DNA from: Limonium bicolor
Taxonomy: Eukaryota; Streptophyta; Magnoliopsida; Caryophyllales; Plumbaginaceae
Reading direction: 5' to 3'
DNA length: 64,000 bases
NCBI GenBank assembly: GCA_023374045.1
Contig: CM041782.1
Location: forward strand, 252,611,810 to 252,675,809
Numbering within the stretch: position 1 is the stretch's first letter; each line of letters starts with the position of its first letter. The translations under genes were made by a program, and so were the position numbers. Under the pieces are notes generated by a model. It was not told where the DNA came from. It made no database searches and saw only the letters and a program-made list of their open reading frames with translations. This document shows positions 24,735 through 36,086 of the stretch, piece by piece.

Positions 24735-26220
24735 TCAGAACAATCTTCTGTTCCCCACAATCAATCTTCCCCTTATATTACTCAGCCAGTCCATCCCCAA
24801 GATGACGTCGAAGTCAGGGAGGGTAAATTGGATCAAGTCAATTACAAAGGTCTCCCCTCCTATGTCTACCCCCACATTTTCCAGTACATCATTACAAGAG
24901 ATAATCCGCCCTGAGGGTATGGATACCGCTACGGTAGGAGTTTTGCTAGCTACTAGCCCCAATTTCTTAACAAAATTCTCAGCAATAAAGGAATATGATG
25001 CTCCAGTGTCAAACAAAATACGAGCAGGGGTACCACAAACAGAAAAGGTACCTGCCAACACGTCGGCTCCAGCTCGGCCTCAGCTCGGCTCATTACATTA
25101 ATCTTTCCAGGGGTCCTGTGATTGTCTCGGTTCTCTCCATTTCCACCTCCGCCCACTACGCTGGGTGGTGTCTCTGTGCTGATTCTGGCCCTGGTACTGC
25201 TCTCTGCCCCTGGGCTGGGAATCTGTCTGTCTGTAGGTCCGATCACCGCCTCCTCTTCTCTGATTATCCCCTGGAGGGTTCTTGAAGCATTCAAACACCC
25301 TGTGGCCCTTCTTGCCACACCGGAAGCACGTGACAAAATTCCCCTCGCAGTCTTTCCCTGGATGATCTTACGACATCTGTTACAGTGGAAGTGCCTCTCC
25401 GGCCCTTGCTCCGTCTTCTGGCCTTGGTGCTGGTGTCGATCGCCCCACCTCTGGGTCTGCCTCTGGTTTCCCTCAAACCTTCGCCTCTCATCAGAATGGG
25501 GCCTCCACCTCTTCTCCTGGTTTGGTCTCTGGGGTCTATCATCACGTCCCCGGGAGTCCTCCCCCTCATCTGCCTTCCTCTTCTGGCCCGCTTGGACCTC
25601 CCTTCTCTTCTGCTGCACCCTGTAAAGGTTGGCAGCCTTACCATACGCGTCCTGGAGGGTCGGGATGGCCAAGACACTCAGGGCCTCTTGGAGGCTCCAG
25701 TTGAGTCCCCCCACGAACCGCTGCACCTTCGAGGCTTCATCCGGGACCATGGTAGGTGCGAATCTTGCTAACTCCAGAAATTTTGAGTGATAGTCCTTCA
25801 CACTCTTGGACAGCTGCTTTAACTCCGAAAACTCCAGGTACTTCTGCATGCGCACATGCTCGGGGTAGAAGCGCCTCCTCATCGCTTGCTTCAGCGCCTC
25901 CCATCCAAAATTAGGCTCAGCTCGTAGCATATCTCGGTTGGCCGTCCACCAGATGTCGGCCTCCCCTTGAAGTAGTACACCGCCCCGTTGACCTTCCTGT
26001 CCTCTGGGCAGTTGACCGCATCGAAAATCTTGTCAAACTCCCGGATCCAGTCTTCAAGTAGGACCGGGTCCTCTTCTCCAGCAAAAGCGGTCGGCTTCAG
26101 GTGCGCTATCCTCTTGGTATAATCCTCAGGTGCATTGTCTCGCTGTGCCTGTCGCTGCACAATCTGTCCCAAGTTCAAGGCCAGCTCTTGGAGTTGCCTC
26201 ATTGGGTCGTTGGCGGCCAT
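24735..26220 (-). pseudogene. Tekay gag and protease, copy 2
   Basis: The start ATG is complementary to 26218-26220. 25891-26220 encodes the gag N-terminus and, unlike copy 1, reads through into the capsid region (EEDPVLLEDWIREFDKIF). 24953-25930 carries capsid and basic linker but enters the zinc-knuckle region out of frame near 25369 (TCTTACG against TCTCTACG in copy 1). 24735-25061 holds the protease: DTGASYSFI active site and, further on, the ILGMDWL motif conserved in gypsy proteases, which is missing from the copy 1 open segment. Confidence 0.9.
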
Positions 26221-26643
26221 TGCAGTCCTTCGACTTTGGCTTCTGGTATTGTAGGAGAAATTGAGTTGGTGTGCCAGTCCTACAAGCTTGAGCTCAGGCG
26301 ATCTCCTGATTACGACGTACATGAATAAAGATCTCTGTTTCTATAGCCCCTTTCAAACTCATACCACAAGTTTTACCAGTCTATACCATATACACTACCT
26401 AGTATACAGTTCAACATACATATGTAGCCATATCCAAATAAACAATTTGCATACTCCACGCACACAGATGTATAAGATTATCAAGGAATTCCATTGGTTA
26501 GTATAACCTTCCAAATATCACCAAGATCAGCCAAAGTATCTTCACAATTTCACACACAATTCAGCATATATAGATTCCCCAATCGGCTTATCCCCATATT
26601 TTAATCCAATTTAAATCACCTTTAATCTTATTTCAAAAACACG

Positions 26644-26655
26644 GCTCTGATACCA
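26644..26655 (-). promoter_or_regulatory. Primer-binding site, Tekay internal domain 2
   Basis: The complement reads TGGTATCAGAGC (tRNA-iMet type), 3 bases inside the boundary with LTR3 (26659). Confidence 0.93.
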
Positions 26656-26658
26656 CCT

Positions 26659-29103
26659 TGTAACACCCTGGATTTAACCTCAAAACATAGCTTATGAAAA
26701 TACAAACCTAATGGCGCAAACGGCATCGAAAACGGACTTCAAACGAGTCCTAGAAGGGCAAATCAACGTTAGTCCGAACTTGTGTCCGGACATGGAAAGT
26801 TCGGACACAAGCCGACGAGAAATAGACTGCAAAAACCAAAAGTCCGAACTTGTGTCCGGACTTTGAAGTTCGGACACAAGTCGAGAGTTAAAAGGGTTGG
26901 AAAACAAAGGCGTCCGAACTTATGTCCGGACTTTGAAGTTCGGACACAAGTAAGTTTGAAAAGTCCGAGAAACTAACGTGGCGTGTCCGAACATTGGTCC
27001 GAGCTTACAAGTTCGGACCTAAGTCGAGACTTGTAAGTCGACCTCGTCCTCGCATGCTGTCCGAACTTTGAAGTTCGGACAGAAGGTCGGACACCACCAA
27101 ACAGAGAAAACTCTTGAGCTCTTCGGGGCCTGTCCGAACATGGATGTCCGGACGGACGTTCGGACAGGTCCCTGTATGCAGTTAAAACAGCAGAACAGAG
27201 ACTAAAAATAACCAAAACTTATACAAACCCACATTAAGATCAGTATGAAAGGAACATGAGGATTAAACAACACTTATACCATAGATAATAGCGGAAGACT
27301 TTCTCAAAATCCAAGGTGCTACCGCCACATCCAAACCTTGGATGCTCAGGCTATTAAATCACAAAACATCAAAAAAAAACATAACCCAATATCATAAACC
27401 ATTTGTGCAGAAACTTAAACTGTAATCGTCAACTGCACATTATTAAGGAATCCAAAACGATGTGCTCCAAAACTTATAAAACAACCAAAGTCTCAAAACA
27501 ACTCAAACTTCCTAATACTAGGTCGTAGCGCATTCCCCATTTCCCCAAGTCAGCAATCGGTACCTGCGATCAGAAAACAACAATAAAAGCACGAAGGGAT
27601 CGCGCAAATCAGTGAAACTGAGTAAATTCCATCTCATCACGTAAAATACATTTTCCAAAATCCCTTTGAATTTGATAAGCGAAACATTCGAGTTGTAAAC
27701 CAGTAAACCATACGGGGAGTCTTCAACTGGAGTATCCATAAAACAACCAACAGTCACAGCGGACCGAAATATCAAATACCCTCACCCTAAGTCCTTAAGT
27801 GTGCACACCCCCTATGAATCATCAGTCCATAGAGTAGATCATAGAGCTTAACTGCAGTCATTGTATGCAGCGCAAATATATATAAACCATTCAGTGTAAT
27901 CAATTCATGCTCACGGTGCAGAGAACCAACATGGTGAGTCAGGGAGCACCACGAACCCCAAAGTAATCAGAAACCAGTGAAGAACTCCCAAAACAAAACC
28001 ATCATCAGATTCACAGTGAAGTTTCTCAAAACACCATTGCGACAGAAGGCAATCCACAACCAAAACCAACAATGAGCACAGAATTTACCTGATTGCTCTC
28101 TCGACTCAGGAAGACACCCAACAGATTCACCAATGACGTTCGCCGTCGACACCAACGTCTAGGTTAGAACAAATCACAATCAGCAGACCTCAAACACAAA
28201 TGAATAAACCAACACTCAAACTATGCTACTACTTTACCCGTTAGACTCTAGTTGGCACCAGGGAAGGGTTCTGATCAAACACCAGCAGGAGCGTGAATTG
28301 AGAGTTGGGGAAGAGAGAGTAATAGCGGCGTGAAGAAGATGAGGAACGATCAATAAGATCGTGGTTTAAATAAGTAAATTAGAGAATTAGAGATTATCAA
28401 TATAAGTTAAATAAATTGTATTTTGTAAAGACGTAGAGGAATTAATTTAAATCTTGTAGACAATTTTAAAGGAACACCTAATAACTAATAGTGTAATTAC
28501 TTTCTAAATACATTGACGTTGAGAAACCTCAGGAGGAAGAAACAAAACAACCCGTTAATAAATAAAGACATAATCCTTTAATTCAAAATAGAAAAGAGAT
28601 TTATTTGACTGTTGCAGAAGATAAGGATGAGGAGTAAAATATCTTAGAAGTTAATTAGTAAACAAATACTAGTAAGGAAATAAATCAGAAATAGATCAAT
28701 ATAGATAAATAGTTTAAGGGCTAAGTGGAAAGAAAACAATTACGTTAAAAAAAAGATGAGTCACCAAACCGATAACAATTACTGTGATAGAAATAAAAAG
28801 AGTCAAATAAACAACAAATATATTAAATAGCCAAACTGGAATTGTACTCCGGATATTCAAAATTAACAAGCTAGAAGGAAGATTCTAGATTGGTATTTTA
28901 GGATTTAAATCACCTAACGAATTTAGAAGAAAGATTTAGGAATATGACTAGCAGTCACCATAGCAAAACGTTACAATGAATTGTGAACATTAAAAGGAGA
29001 AGGTAGATTGTTAAATTCCCTGGGCCATCTTAACGCTAATCCCGGACCTATTATTCACCTTATATACTATAGTATTCTTATCTTGGAATTCCCGGGTATT
29101 TCA
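26659..29103 (-). repeat. Tekay LTR 3 (5' LTR of the array)
   Basis: 2,445 bp with the same termini. It shares variants with LTR1 (CATTCCCC near 27533, the AACAACAATAAAAGCACG stretch) and others with LTR2 (A-run near 27371, ACCATACGGGG near 27708). Private changes include CAAACC near 26703. The dyad array is at 26772-27167. Confidence 0.93.
26772..27167. repeat. CCGAAC/GTTCGG dyad array, LTR 3
   Basis: Same six-unit array. One base shorter than in the other LTRs because of a C-run difference near 27110, outside the dyads. Confidence 0.9.
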
Positions 29104-29108
29104 GTCGG
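29104..29108. other. Target-site duplication of the Tekay array, right copy (GTCGG)
   Basis: GTCGG directly follows LTR3 and matches 11581-11585; the LARD LTR then continues as GGCTCAGTT, as at 38705. Confidence 0.9.
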
Positions 29109-30680
29109 GCTCAGTTACACTACCGGAAAAGGTTTCTGAACCGAACGGACTGGGGAGCGGATTACAAGCCGGTCGGGCTTGAGTTTTGTGAGGAAATAAC
29201 GTCCTGGAATCGACCAGACATAGGATCAAGGACAGTAAGTTCGGTCGGAGAGAATTTTCAAACGGTAAAAGGGTATGGAATGGGACCGGACTTGGCACGT
29301 CGGTCGTAAGTACGGTCGGAGCCTCAAAACAAAAAAAAGAAAATTGAATTCCAAGAAGGAATGGATAATAAGCGATGCCTTTGGTAGGGTAGTGATGATT
29401 GAGACCCTAAGAACTTAAGCAAGATAAGTTAAGCTAAGTATAAACTTGAAAGTTTAAGATTAAGTTTGTTAAGATTAGTGAAGACCTAAGAGGTGTTAGG
29501 TGGGAATCATTAAGGCATTAAGTAAGTTAAAAAAGTAAGTAGTTATTACCTAAGTGATTAAAACCTAACTGATGAATGTTTTAGGAAGGGAGTTTGGACT
29601 CCGGAAGAGGTAAGCAGCCGAACGACCAAGGGTGAACGGTACAGGTGTTTCTTCTTGTGACCTGCTTGCTAACGAGGTGTCCCTCGGCTTGTGTGCTATT
29701 TGTTTTGTGTGCTCACTAAACAAGATAAAGCATGCAACGGAACATATTATATATATATTGTATGTTGTGTGATGTTTGAAAACTAACACAACATACCGTG
29801 AGAACTTACTAACCAATGTTTAGTAAGGAATTGAGTGAGACTAAGGAACGCCCCCTAATAAGGGACGATATAACCGAAAGAGGTTAACCAACAAACATGG
29901 TCTTGAGATAACTACTAACTGGTACTTGAGTGAGGAAACCCGGGACCGATCTCCGGTCATGCATGCTAAGAAAAGGGGGTCGGTATCTATAGCAGATTCG
30001 ACTTCCGATTAAGGACTAGTCCTCGGACTAGTAGCCTTGGGTCGGTTGGCCGGCCCGGCTACATTGGACATCCAGTCCAAGGTAGGTGGCTTTAAGATGG
30101 CGTGGGGGGATCAAGCCTACATCCCCAACGATTTAAGAATGTTGTTTATTGCTGGTAAGTGTCCTGCTGCTGGCTAGGGTTAACCAAGCCCTACAAAAAA
30201 ACAACGAACTAAAGGCTAACCTGTTCCCAATGAGAGAACGGTTGGCATATAAGTTAAGATTAAGGTAAGTTACAATCATTCCTTTAAAGGATGATTTGTA
30301 TTATTAAGATTAAGATTAAGGAGAGGTTAAGGTAAGTTGCAACCATTCCTCATTAAAGGATGGTTTGTAATATTAAGATTAAGATAAGCTACATCCACTC
30401 CTCATTAAGGATGGTTGTTTCTAAGGTTAAGATAAGACTAAGATTGAGGTGAGATAAGGATGGACTAAGTTTAAGAGGGAACATTACTTAAAGAGTTGAA
30501 TAACTAACTCTCTAATTAAGGGAACGCATTTAAGTCGTTCATTGTGTGTGAACTTTGATTGTTCATATCTGAGTTGTTGTTTACTGCACTTTCTATTATG
30601 TTGTGCATCTATCAACCTCCATGCTATCGACAATTAGTCGTCGTAGCCACGTTAGCTTGGGGGCCATGAGAGGATCGTAC

Positions 30681-30707
30681 CAGCATTCGTGCTGACCCCC
30701 TCGGGGG
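30681..30707 (+). promoter_or_regulatory. Conserved double hairpin in LARD 5' LTR
   Basis: CAGCA-TTCG-TGCTG (30681-30694) is followed by CCCCC-TC-GGGGG (30696-30707), then a T-rich stretch and AG|GTGAACATCAG. The copy at 40373-40397 has the same first hairpin. The fragment at 413-439 keeps the stem but has loop AAGG. Possibly an RNA structure of the R/U5 region; function unknown. Confidence 0.6.
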
Positions 30708-31022
30708 CTTCTTTTTACTACATAGGTGAACATCAGGAGGCGGCCGTCGCGAGAGTAAGAAGGAGTGCAAGTGTTAAGGATTAAGTATGACCTACGATGT
30801 GCCTGTACACTCGTATGGCAATTGAGTTAGTAAGATGTATAGGTTGTGAGTGGATTGTAAGAAGGTTATGTAAATGGTTAAGGTTGTTAGACTAATGTTC
30901 GGTATATTCTGTAGTCAGACCGTGGCAAGGTCCTGGATTGTAAAGAATTCCGCTGTGACATGTTTATATATATACTGTTAAGTTGCGAGACCACATCTGG
31001 ATTGAGTTGGGGTGTTAAAAAG

Positions 31023-31034
31023 TGGTATCAGAGC
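31023..31034 (+). promoter_or_regulatory. LARD primer-binding site (tRNA-iMet type)
   Basis: TGGTATCAGAGC, four bases after the end of the 5' LTR. Same primer type as the Tekay element. Confidence 0.93.
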
Positions 31035-34000
31035 GTAGTTACGCTCTGAAGACAAGAATTACCGACTTAGGAGAATACAGAGGTTGAGTTTGAGTTATGG
31101 GTTAAGGGTTGAGAGATAGAGTGAGAGGTGCGTTAGTCGGGTGGACTTCCCGGTGCTTACCGGACATCCATAGTACCTAGACCCGCCCTCCACATCCCTA
31201 ACCCTGAATATGTGGAACAAACGCCAGAGAGAAGAAAGCCTTCTCTTACTCGGGGAAACCCGATCTGGCAGTTAGCTGACAGTAAGCAATACGAGAAACA
31301 ATTTGTGGCATAACAGTTATGGAGAACTTGAAGGTTTAATGGAGCGCAGCTGAGAAACAGGCGCTACCCATGGAATACTATCAGTAAGGGACGGTAATTA
31401 CCGGCAACATGGGTCGACATGCTACGCAGTCGAAATAACCCGCCATACCAATGATAAGGAAAGCACTACGGGTGCAATAGAAAGGAAAAAATAGAAATGA
31501 CATGAGTATCGGACAGTGGTCCGAAGGAGAATAACAGTGAAATAATACATAGCATGAGGATAAGATTACTGGAAGGTCCAGTTAAGGAACGGGAACTCAT
31601 ATAAATGGTTACCGGAATAGGACTACGGTGTAGTGCCTAAAGAGAATCATTACTGAGTAACCACAACAAAATGTGTGGAGACAGGAGCGAGCATTAAGAC
31701 ATAACAAAATATTAAGGGTTCTCTCAGAAAGGGGAACGCCCTGATAAATGACAGTACTGTCAAACAACAAGGAAACTGCCGGATGGTTAGTATCCAAAAT
31801 AGGAATTATCGAAGGAGTCCCGAGGACTACCAATTACATGGAAATTAGAAGGAGGTGTCACTACCGATGTACCTTGTACCAATAACCCATCCTACATGGC
31901 GCACTTGCCATAGCAAGTGCTACCACGGTTAAGCCACACGAAAAGCCATCAAGGCGAAATAGGAGAACGCTACAGTTGTAGCATATATTGATACCGGATT
32001 GTAAATCCATAAGAACAGAAAATAGGACCTTGGAAGGGCCTGACGGCCTAACCATGATGAGATGAACCGACACATCAGCCAGCAGGGAGCTGAGCTTAGA
32101 CGAAATACTAAACCATATAAATACAAGCAACGGTATAACCCACTACAACAACCGATAGTACGGTAAGAACACAATCCCGAACTCCAAGGGGAAAACCTAA
32201 GAGATCGCTCGGTAATGCGACCAAAAACACTATATAAGCAATGATATACAAGGGATGTATTATAAGATACTACTGAGACTGTTGAAGCATCGACTTACAA
32301 TGAAAACGGGATAAGACTCCCAGAGTGACCATTAAGGATACCAATAACAACATTCTTCAATGAAGATGTTGGAAAACCCAGAAAATAAGGTAAAAGAAAT
32401 GAACATAAGCTATGACCTACTAAGGATTAAAAATGTATAATCCCGACAGAGGGAAGCTCAGCGGACTACCCACACAAAGCGGGTATAGTCGAGCCAAACA
32501 ACTGATGAATGACAGTTAACACTATTTGTTTAACTCATTAACACCCAAATATGATTGACCATCAACGGGTGGCATAGTCAACGGAAGTTGAACGAAGCGT
32601 TGAGATGGAAGTATAAGATGCAAGGATAATATCCAACTTGGACACCGTAAGGCAAACGCCTAATACGGGCCTAACCTTGACTATTAAAAGACATGAGTCT
32701 GGTAAAATGACAGCATTGTCAAAGACATTAAGTAACCTCAAATCACCTGAACAACTTCCCTAACAGGAAGCAGGATGCAGCAACACATTATGTAATCCGA
32801 TACTACATTTAGTATGTAACCTAATGATTGATGGTGTTCCAAAGAACAGAAGTTTATGAGGATAGCCTGCAGATGAGTAACAGTACAAATAATGAACTGA
32901 GACATTAAGCATAAGAGCCTACAAGCCAAGGATGTTAACCACATCAGAGCCGAGGCGCAGTAAGTTATAAGAGAGCTTGTTTAAGCCACGAAGGTACTAC
33001 AATTTGTAGATATGAACGGTTACCAAACCTACAACTTAGATTGAGAGGAATATTACCAAGAAAGGGTACCAATGAGAATATTGAGTTAATGTAAGGACAG
33101 GAGCGGAGAACGAACCATGCCTTATAGGGTGGGGATACCTCTCCTTGTTGTGAGGCCAAGAGTGGGAATGAAAACTCACAAAAAGGGCTTTCACTTGTTA
33201 GAGATGAATGAACTTTATTTAGAAAATGGAAACTATGAATCTTGAGATTACCTTAGAACATACCAGATACACTTGAGTAATAAGGAAGGTCGCACAGATA
33301 GACCCCATATCCAACACCCAGGATGTAAGAATTAGTAATGGTCAGAGATAAACATTGTGACTGCACATTATGGCACATCAATTAAACAATGCTCAGAAGA
33401 ACTTGTGATTCAGCGGATGACTTCTTCAGTAACCAGTTAAACTACATGGTAGATAACACCCTCATATCAAGAGCCAACTATTTTACAACACGGTACGACA
33501 ACCACCAATACCGGAATGAAAGAACTTCCAGTGTGTTTACACCAAGAAGGGATTGAGTATAATTAATACATTAGAATAAGTGAGTAAGAGATTGCACCAT
33601 TAATGGGCAACCTGGTAAAGGCCAACTACCACGGTAGTAGTGGTCGTGAGTACAATAGTTAGAAAGGGGATTAAGTCATGGTGCGCGGTAAGGCGACCAT
33701 TATGAAGAGCCGTCAAATATTGACACTGAGGCAATTAGATTTATGAGTTAAGATTAGCATAAGTAAGGGAATAAGATGGTAGACGAACTGAGCATTAATG
33801 CCAGTAGTCTGGACCTACTTAGGTAAGATTTCACAGGAAGCACACTATCCATTCCTTAAGGAACTGGAAGTGCATTCCTAGTAGCATAAACATGAGAAAC
33901 ACGATAAGAGGCTCTACGGAAAAAGACCTCAATTTTTAAGAGACCAAATCAGTACGGAGTACAGAAAGGAGCTGGAGCATACCATAACCAAGGACACAGT

Positions 34001-36071
34001 AAATGGACTTCCCTTGATTAACTTCAAGAAGAACAATAAATGTTATTTTGGAACGATGAAAGAGGAGATCGACAACAGAATACTTCATAATTAGCAATAG
34101 CTAAACGTGTGACGGACACTATGAGTTTACTAAAACGAGACGTGGGACGACTGCACCCCACAGGGGCTTGCAGGCCTGACACGCTCATTTATGAGTTAGT
34201 TGGGTAAGTAGTAATGTACCAGTAAGGTACCCCATGCATGTAGACGAGTAGTGTAAGGAACACGGGAGGTAGTCGACTCCGTACCACGGACAACGACGCA
34301 AGATCACACAAGAGCAGCTATTACCACAAACAGTCGAAGAGAAGAATTCAGTTGAACCAGCAACACAGAGGAACCAAAGAACAAATAATTATGGACTATG
34401 AAGTGCGAAGAGCACGAATTGTTAAGTACAGACATTGGACATGTTTAAGATGTAAGAGATTAGACTGTAAAGTGCAATAAGCACTAAACAGTAGTTTCAG
34501 ACTAAGAATCATCCTCAGACCAAATGTCAGTTGGGGAGAACAATTTAGACATTCGAGAAAATACTAAGAGTATGAGCATAAGATCTTCAGGAGAATAGAT
34601 AGACGAGTTACAACTCATTAAGGCCGTGTATATATATGAAGATAACACGTGTCCATTGAGACAATTAAGCCTAAGATTATCAGAGTCGCGCAGCGGAAGC
34701 TAGCAGACCACTACCTTTGAGATTAGACCAAACTAAGTTAAGGAAACGGTATAAGTACCGTTAAGAATCCTCGATACAGAGACTAAGTCATTCTTGATCG
34801 AATTATAAGCAAGATAGATGACATGGAAGCTAGAATGCTTGGTAAGAATTAGACATCTTGAACTTATGTTCAAGGATGATATAATGTTGATTACGTGGGC
34901 GTAATCCATTTTAAGGGGGTAGAGCGAAAACCGCTTAGCGTATGTTTGTGTACTGAGTACATAAACTACGGTGTGCATAGCACAAAATAATTTGAGAATA
35001 TGTTTTACATAAACATTTTAAGATAAATCATGGTTATTGCACACAGAAGATGTGAATACCATACATATTAAGTACCTATCTTGTTAACTCCGGTGTGGGT
35101 ACAAGTTAAGAGAATTAAGGAAGAGGATTAAGGAGACTTAAGGAATAAGGAATATATGAGGTATAAGTCGATATGAGACTATGTGTGAGATAAGAATAAG
35201 ATAACATTATGAGATGCAATTTGATATGAATATGAGGAAGGAAATTGTAATGCTATGAGATATAAGATGGTGAGAAGTTGGTATGAGACTGATATAGAAT
35301 TTAGTAGGAATTTAAGTCTGGAGGTAGTTACTAAGAGAAGAATTGAGAATGTTTGATGGACTGAGTCCACACTTTGGAGATGTATTGATTATGATTAGAA
35401 GAACTAAAAAGATAGAAAATTGGACATTAGTGAATTACCTGATGTTTGAAAATGACGTGGGAGGTGGAACTTGATTTTCTAGGGATCAAGGGAAACCGAA
35501 CACAAATTGGAGTGGAAGGATGGTGCTACACTGATGCTGATCACATCAGGGTAGGATTATTCCTGAAACTCCCTACCAGTGGTCACAATTAAATCACACT
35601 AAGGATAGAGACCTTGGGATAAAAATGAAATTGGAGTTGATTGTATTTTTAATTAGAGGAATTATTCCTCACATGACCTCGTGAAAAGGATTACCTTTTT
35701 ACTGAGTCTCGCCCATGGAGTCGAGGACGCACGAGCCTTTGTCTTCGGACCGGTGACATGGGGAGAGCAGCGTGTTTTGTATTCTGGCCCATGGTGACGA
35801 GGACGAATGAGCCATTGTCTACGGACCGGTGACATGGGAGAATACGTTGGAAGTTATGTGAATGTTTTAATCATCAAAAGGAACAAAAAGGAATTTTGAG
35901 TGCTACACATGCTTAAGCATGTTGTGTGATATTTAAGTATAAGAATATGGTGGATCCAATGATCCAATGAGATTAAGTATACATAAGTATGATCTATATG
36001 ATCTAAGGAATGAGGTATGACATGTATTCTAATGAGATAAGATGCATGGGAACTTTGAGGACAAAGTTCTT
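31035..36071 (+). mobile_element. LARD internal region, non-coding
   Basis: About 5 kb without any frame over about 90 residues and without recognisable retroelement motifs on either strand. It looks like heavily scrambled or anciently non-coding sequence rather than a recently broken gag-pol. The scattered minus-strand frames (for example 31861-32130) have no domain signature and no consistent composition. A short direct repeat lies near its right end (35711-35845). Confidence 0.7.
35711..35845 (+). repeat. Two-copy direct repeat near the LARD 3' end
   Basis: Two units about 77 bp apart share GCCCATGG, CGAGGACG, GAGCC, TTGTCT and CGGACCGGTGACATGGG. They lie about 230 bp before the polypurine tract. 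Confidence 0.75.
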
Positions 36072-36086
36072 TTAAGGGGGGTAGAT
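36072..36086 (+). promoter_or_regulatory. LARD polypurine tract
   Basis: TTAAGGGGGGTAGAT directly precedes the 3' LTR start TGAAATACCCC at 36087. It is preceded by GACAAAGTTCTTT, similar to the region before the F2 LTR. Confidence 0.88.

Larger units (their letters stand above)
11586..29103 (-). mobile_element. Tekay/Del-type Ty3/gypsy chromovirus as a three-LTR tandem array
   Basis: Three near-identical LTRs (11586-14013, 19123-21569, 26659-29103) alternate with two near-identical internal domains (14014-19122, 21570-26658), all on the minus strand. The array is flanked by GTCGG on both sides, so it entered as one insertion and later gained a unit. Each internal domain has a tRNA-iMet primer site on its right, a polypurine tract on its left, and gag-pol with a C-terminal chromodomain. 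The integrase segment around residues 160-176, reading LQPLDVPKWKWDSISMDF, is typical of the Tekay/Del lineage. Confidence 0.92.
29104..31018 (+). repeat. LARD 5' LTR, second part
   Basis: Aligns with 38700-40711. It carries a decayed, shorter version of the CCGACC dyad array (to about 29320) and the hairpin block at 30620-30745. It ends at GGTGTTAA next to the primer site. The dyad region is one unit shorter than in the 3' LTR. No gene. Confidence 0.85.

Noticed and set aside
14095..26220. Endogenous pararetrovirus as source of the RT/RNase H
   Set aside because: RT and RNase H are followed by integrase and a chromodomain between LTRs; no movement-protein or coat signature was seen.
30696..30720. 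CCCCC-TC-GGGGG followed by a T-run resembles a bacterial intrinsic terminator
   Set aside because: The DNA is plant nuclear; such terminators do not apply to RNA polymerase II.
31609..33159. Several 60-90-codon minus-strand frames in the LARD interior
   Set aside because: No shared domain, no consistent codon bias; expected by chance in 5 kb.
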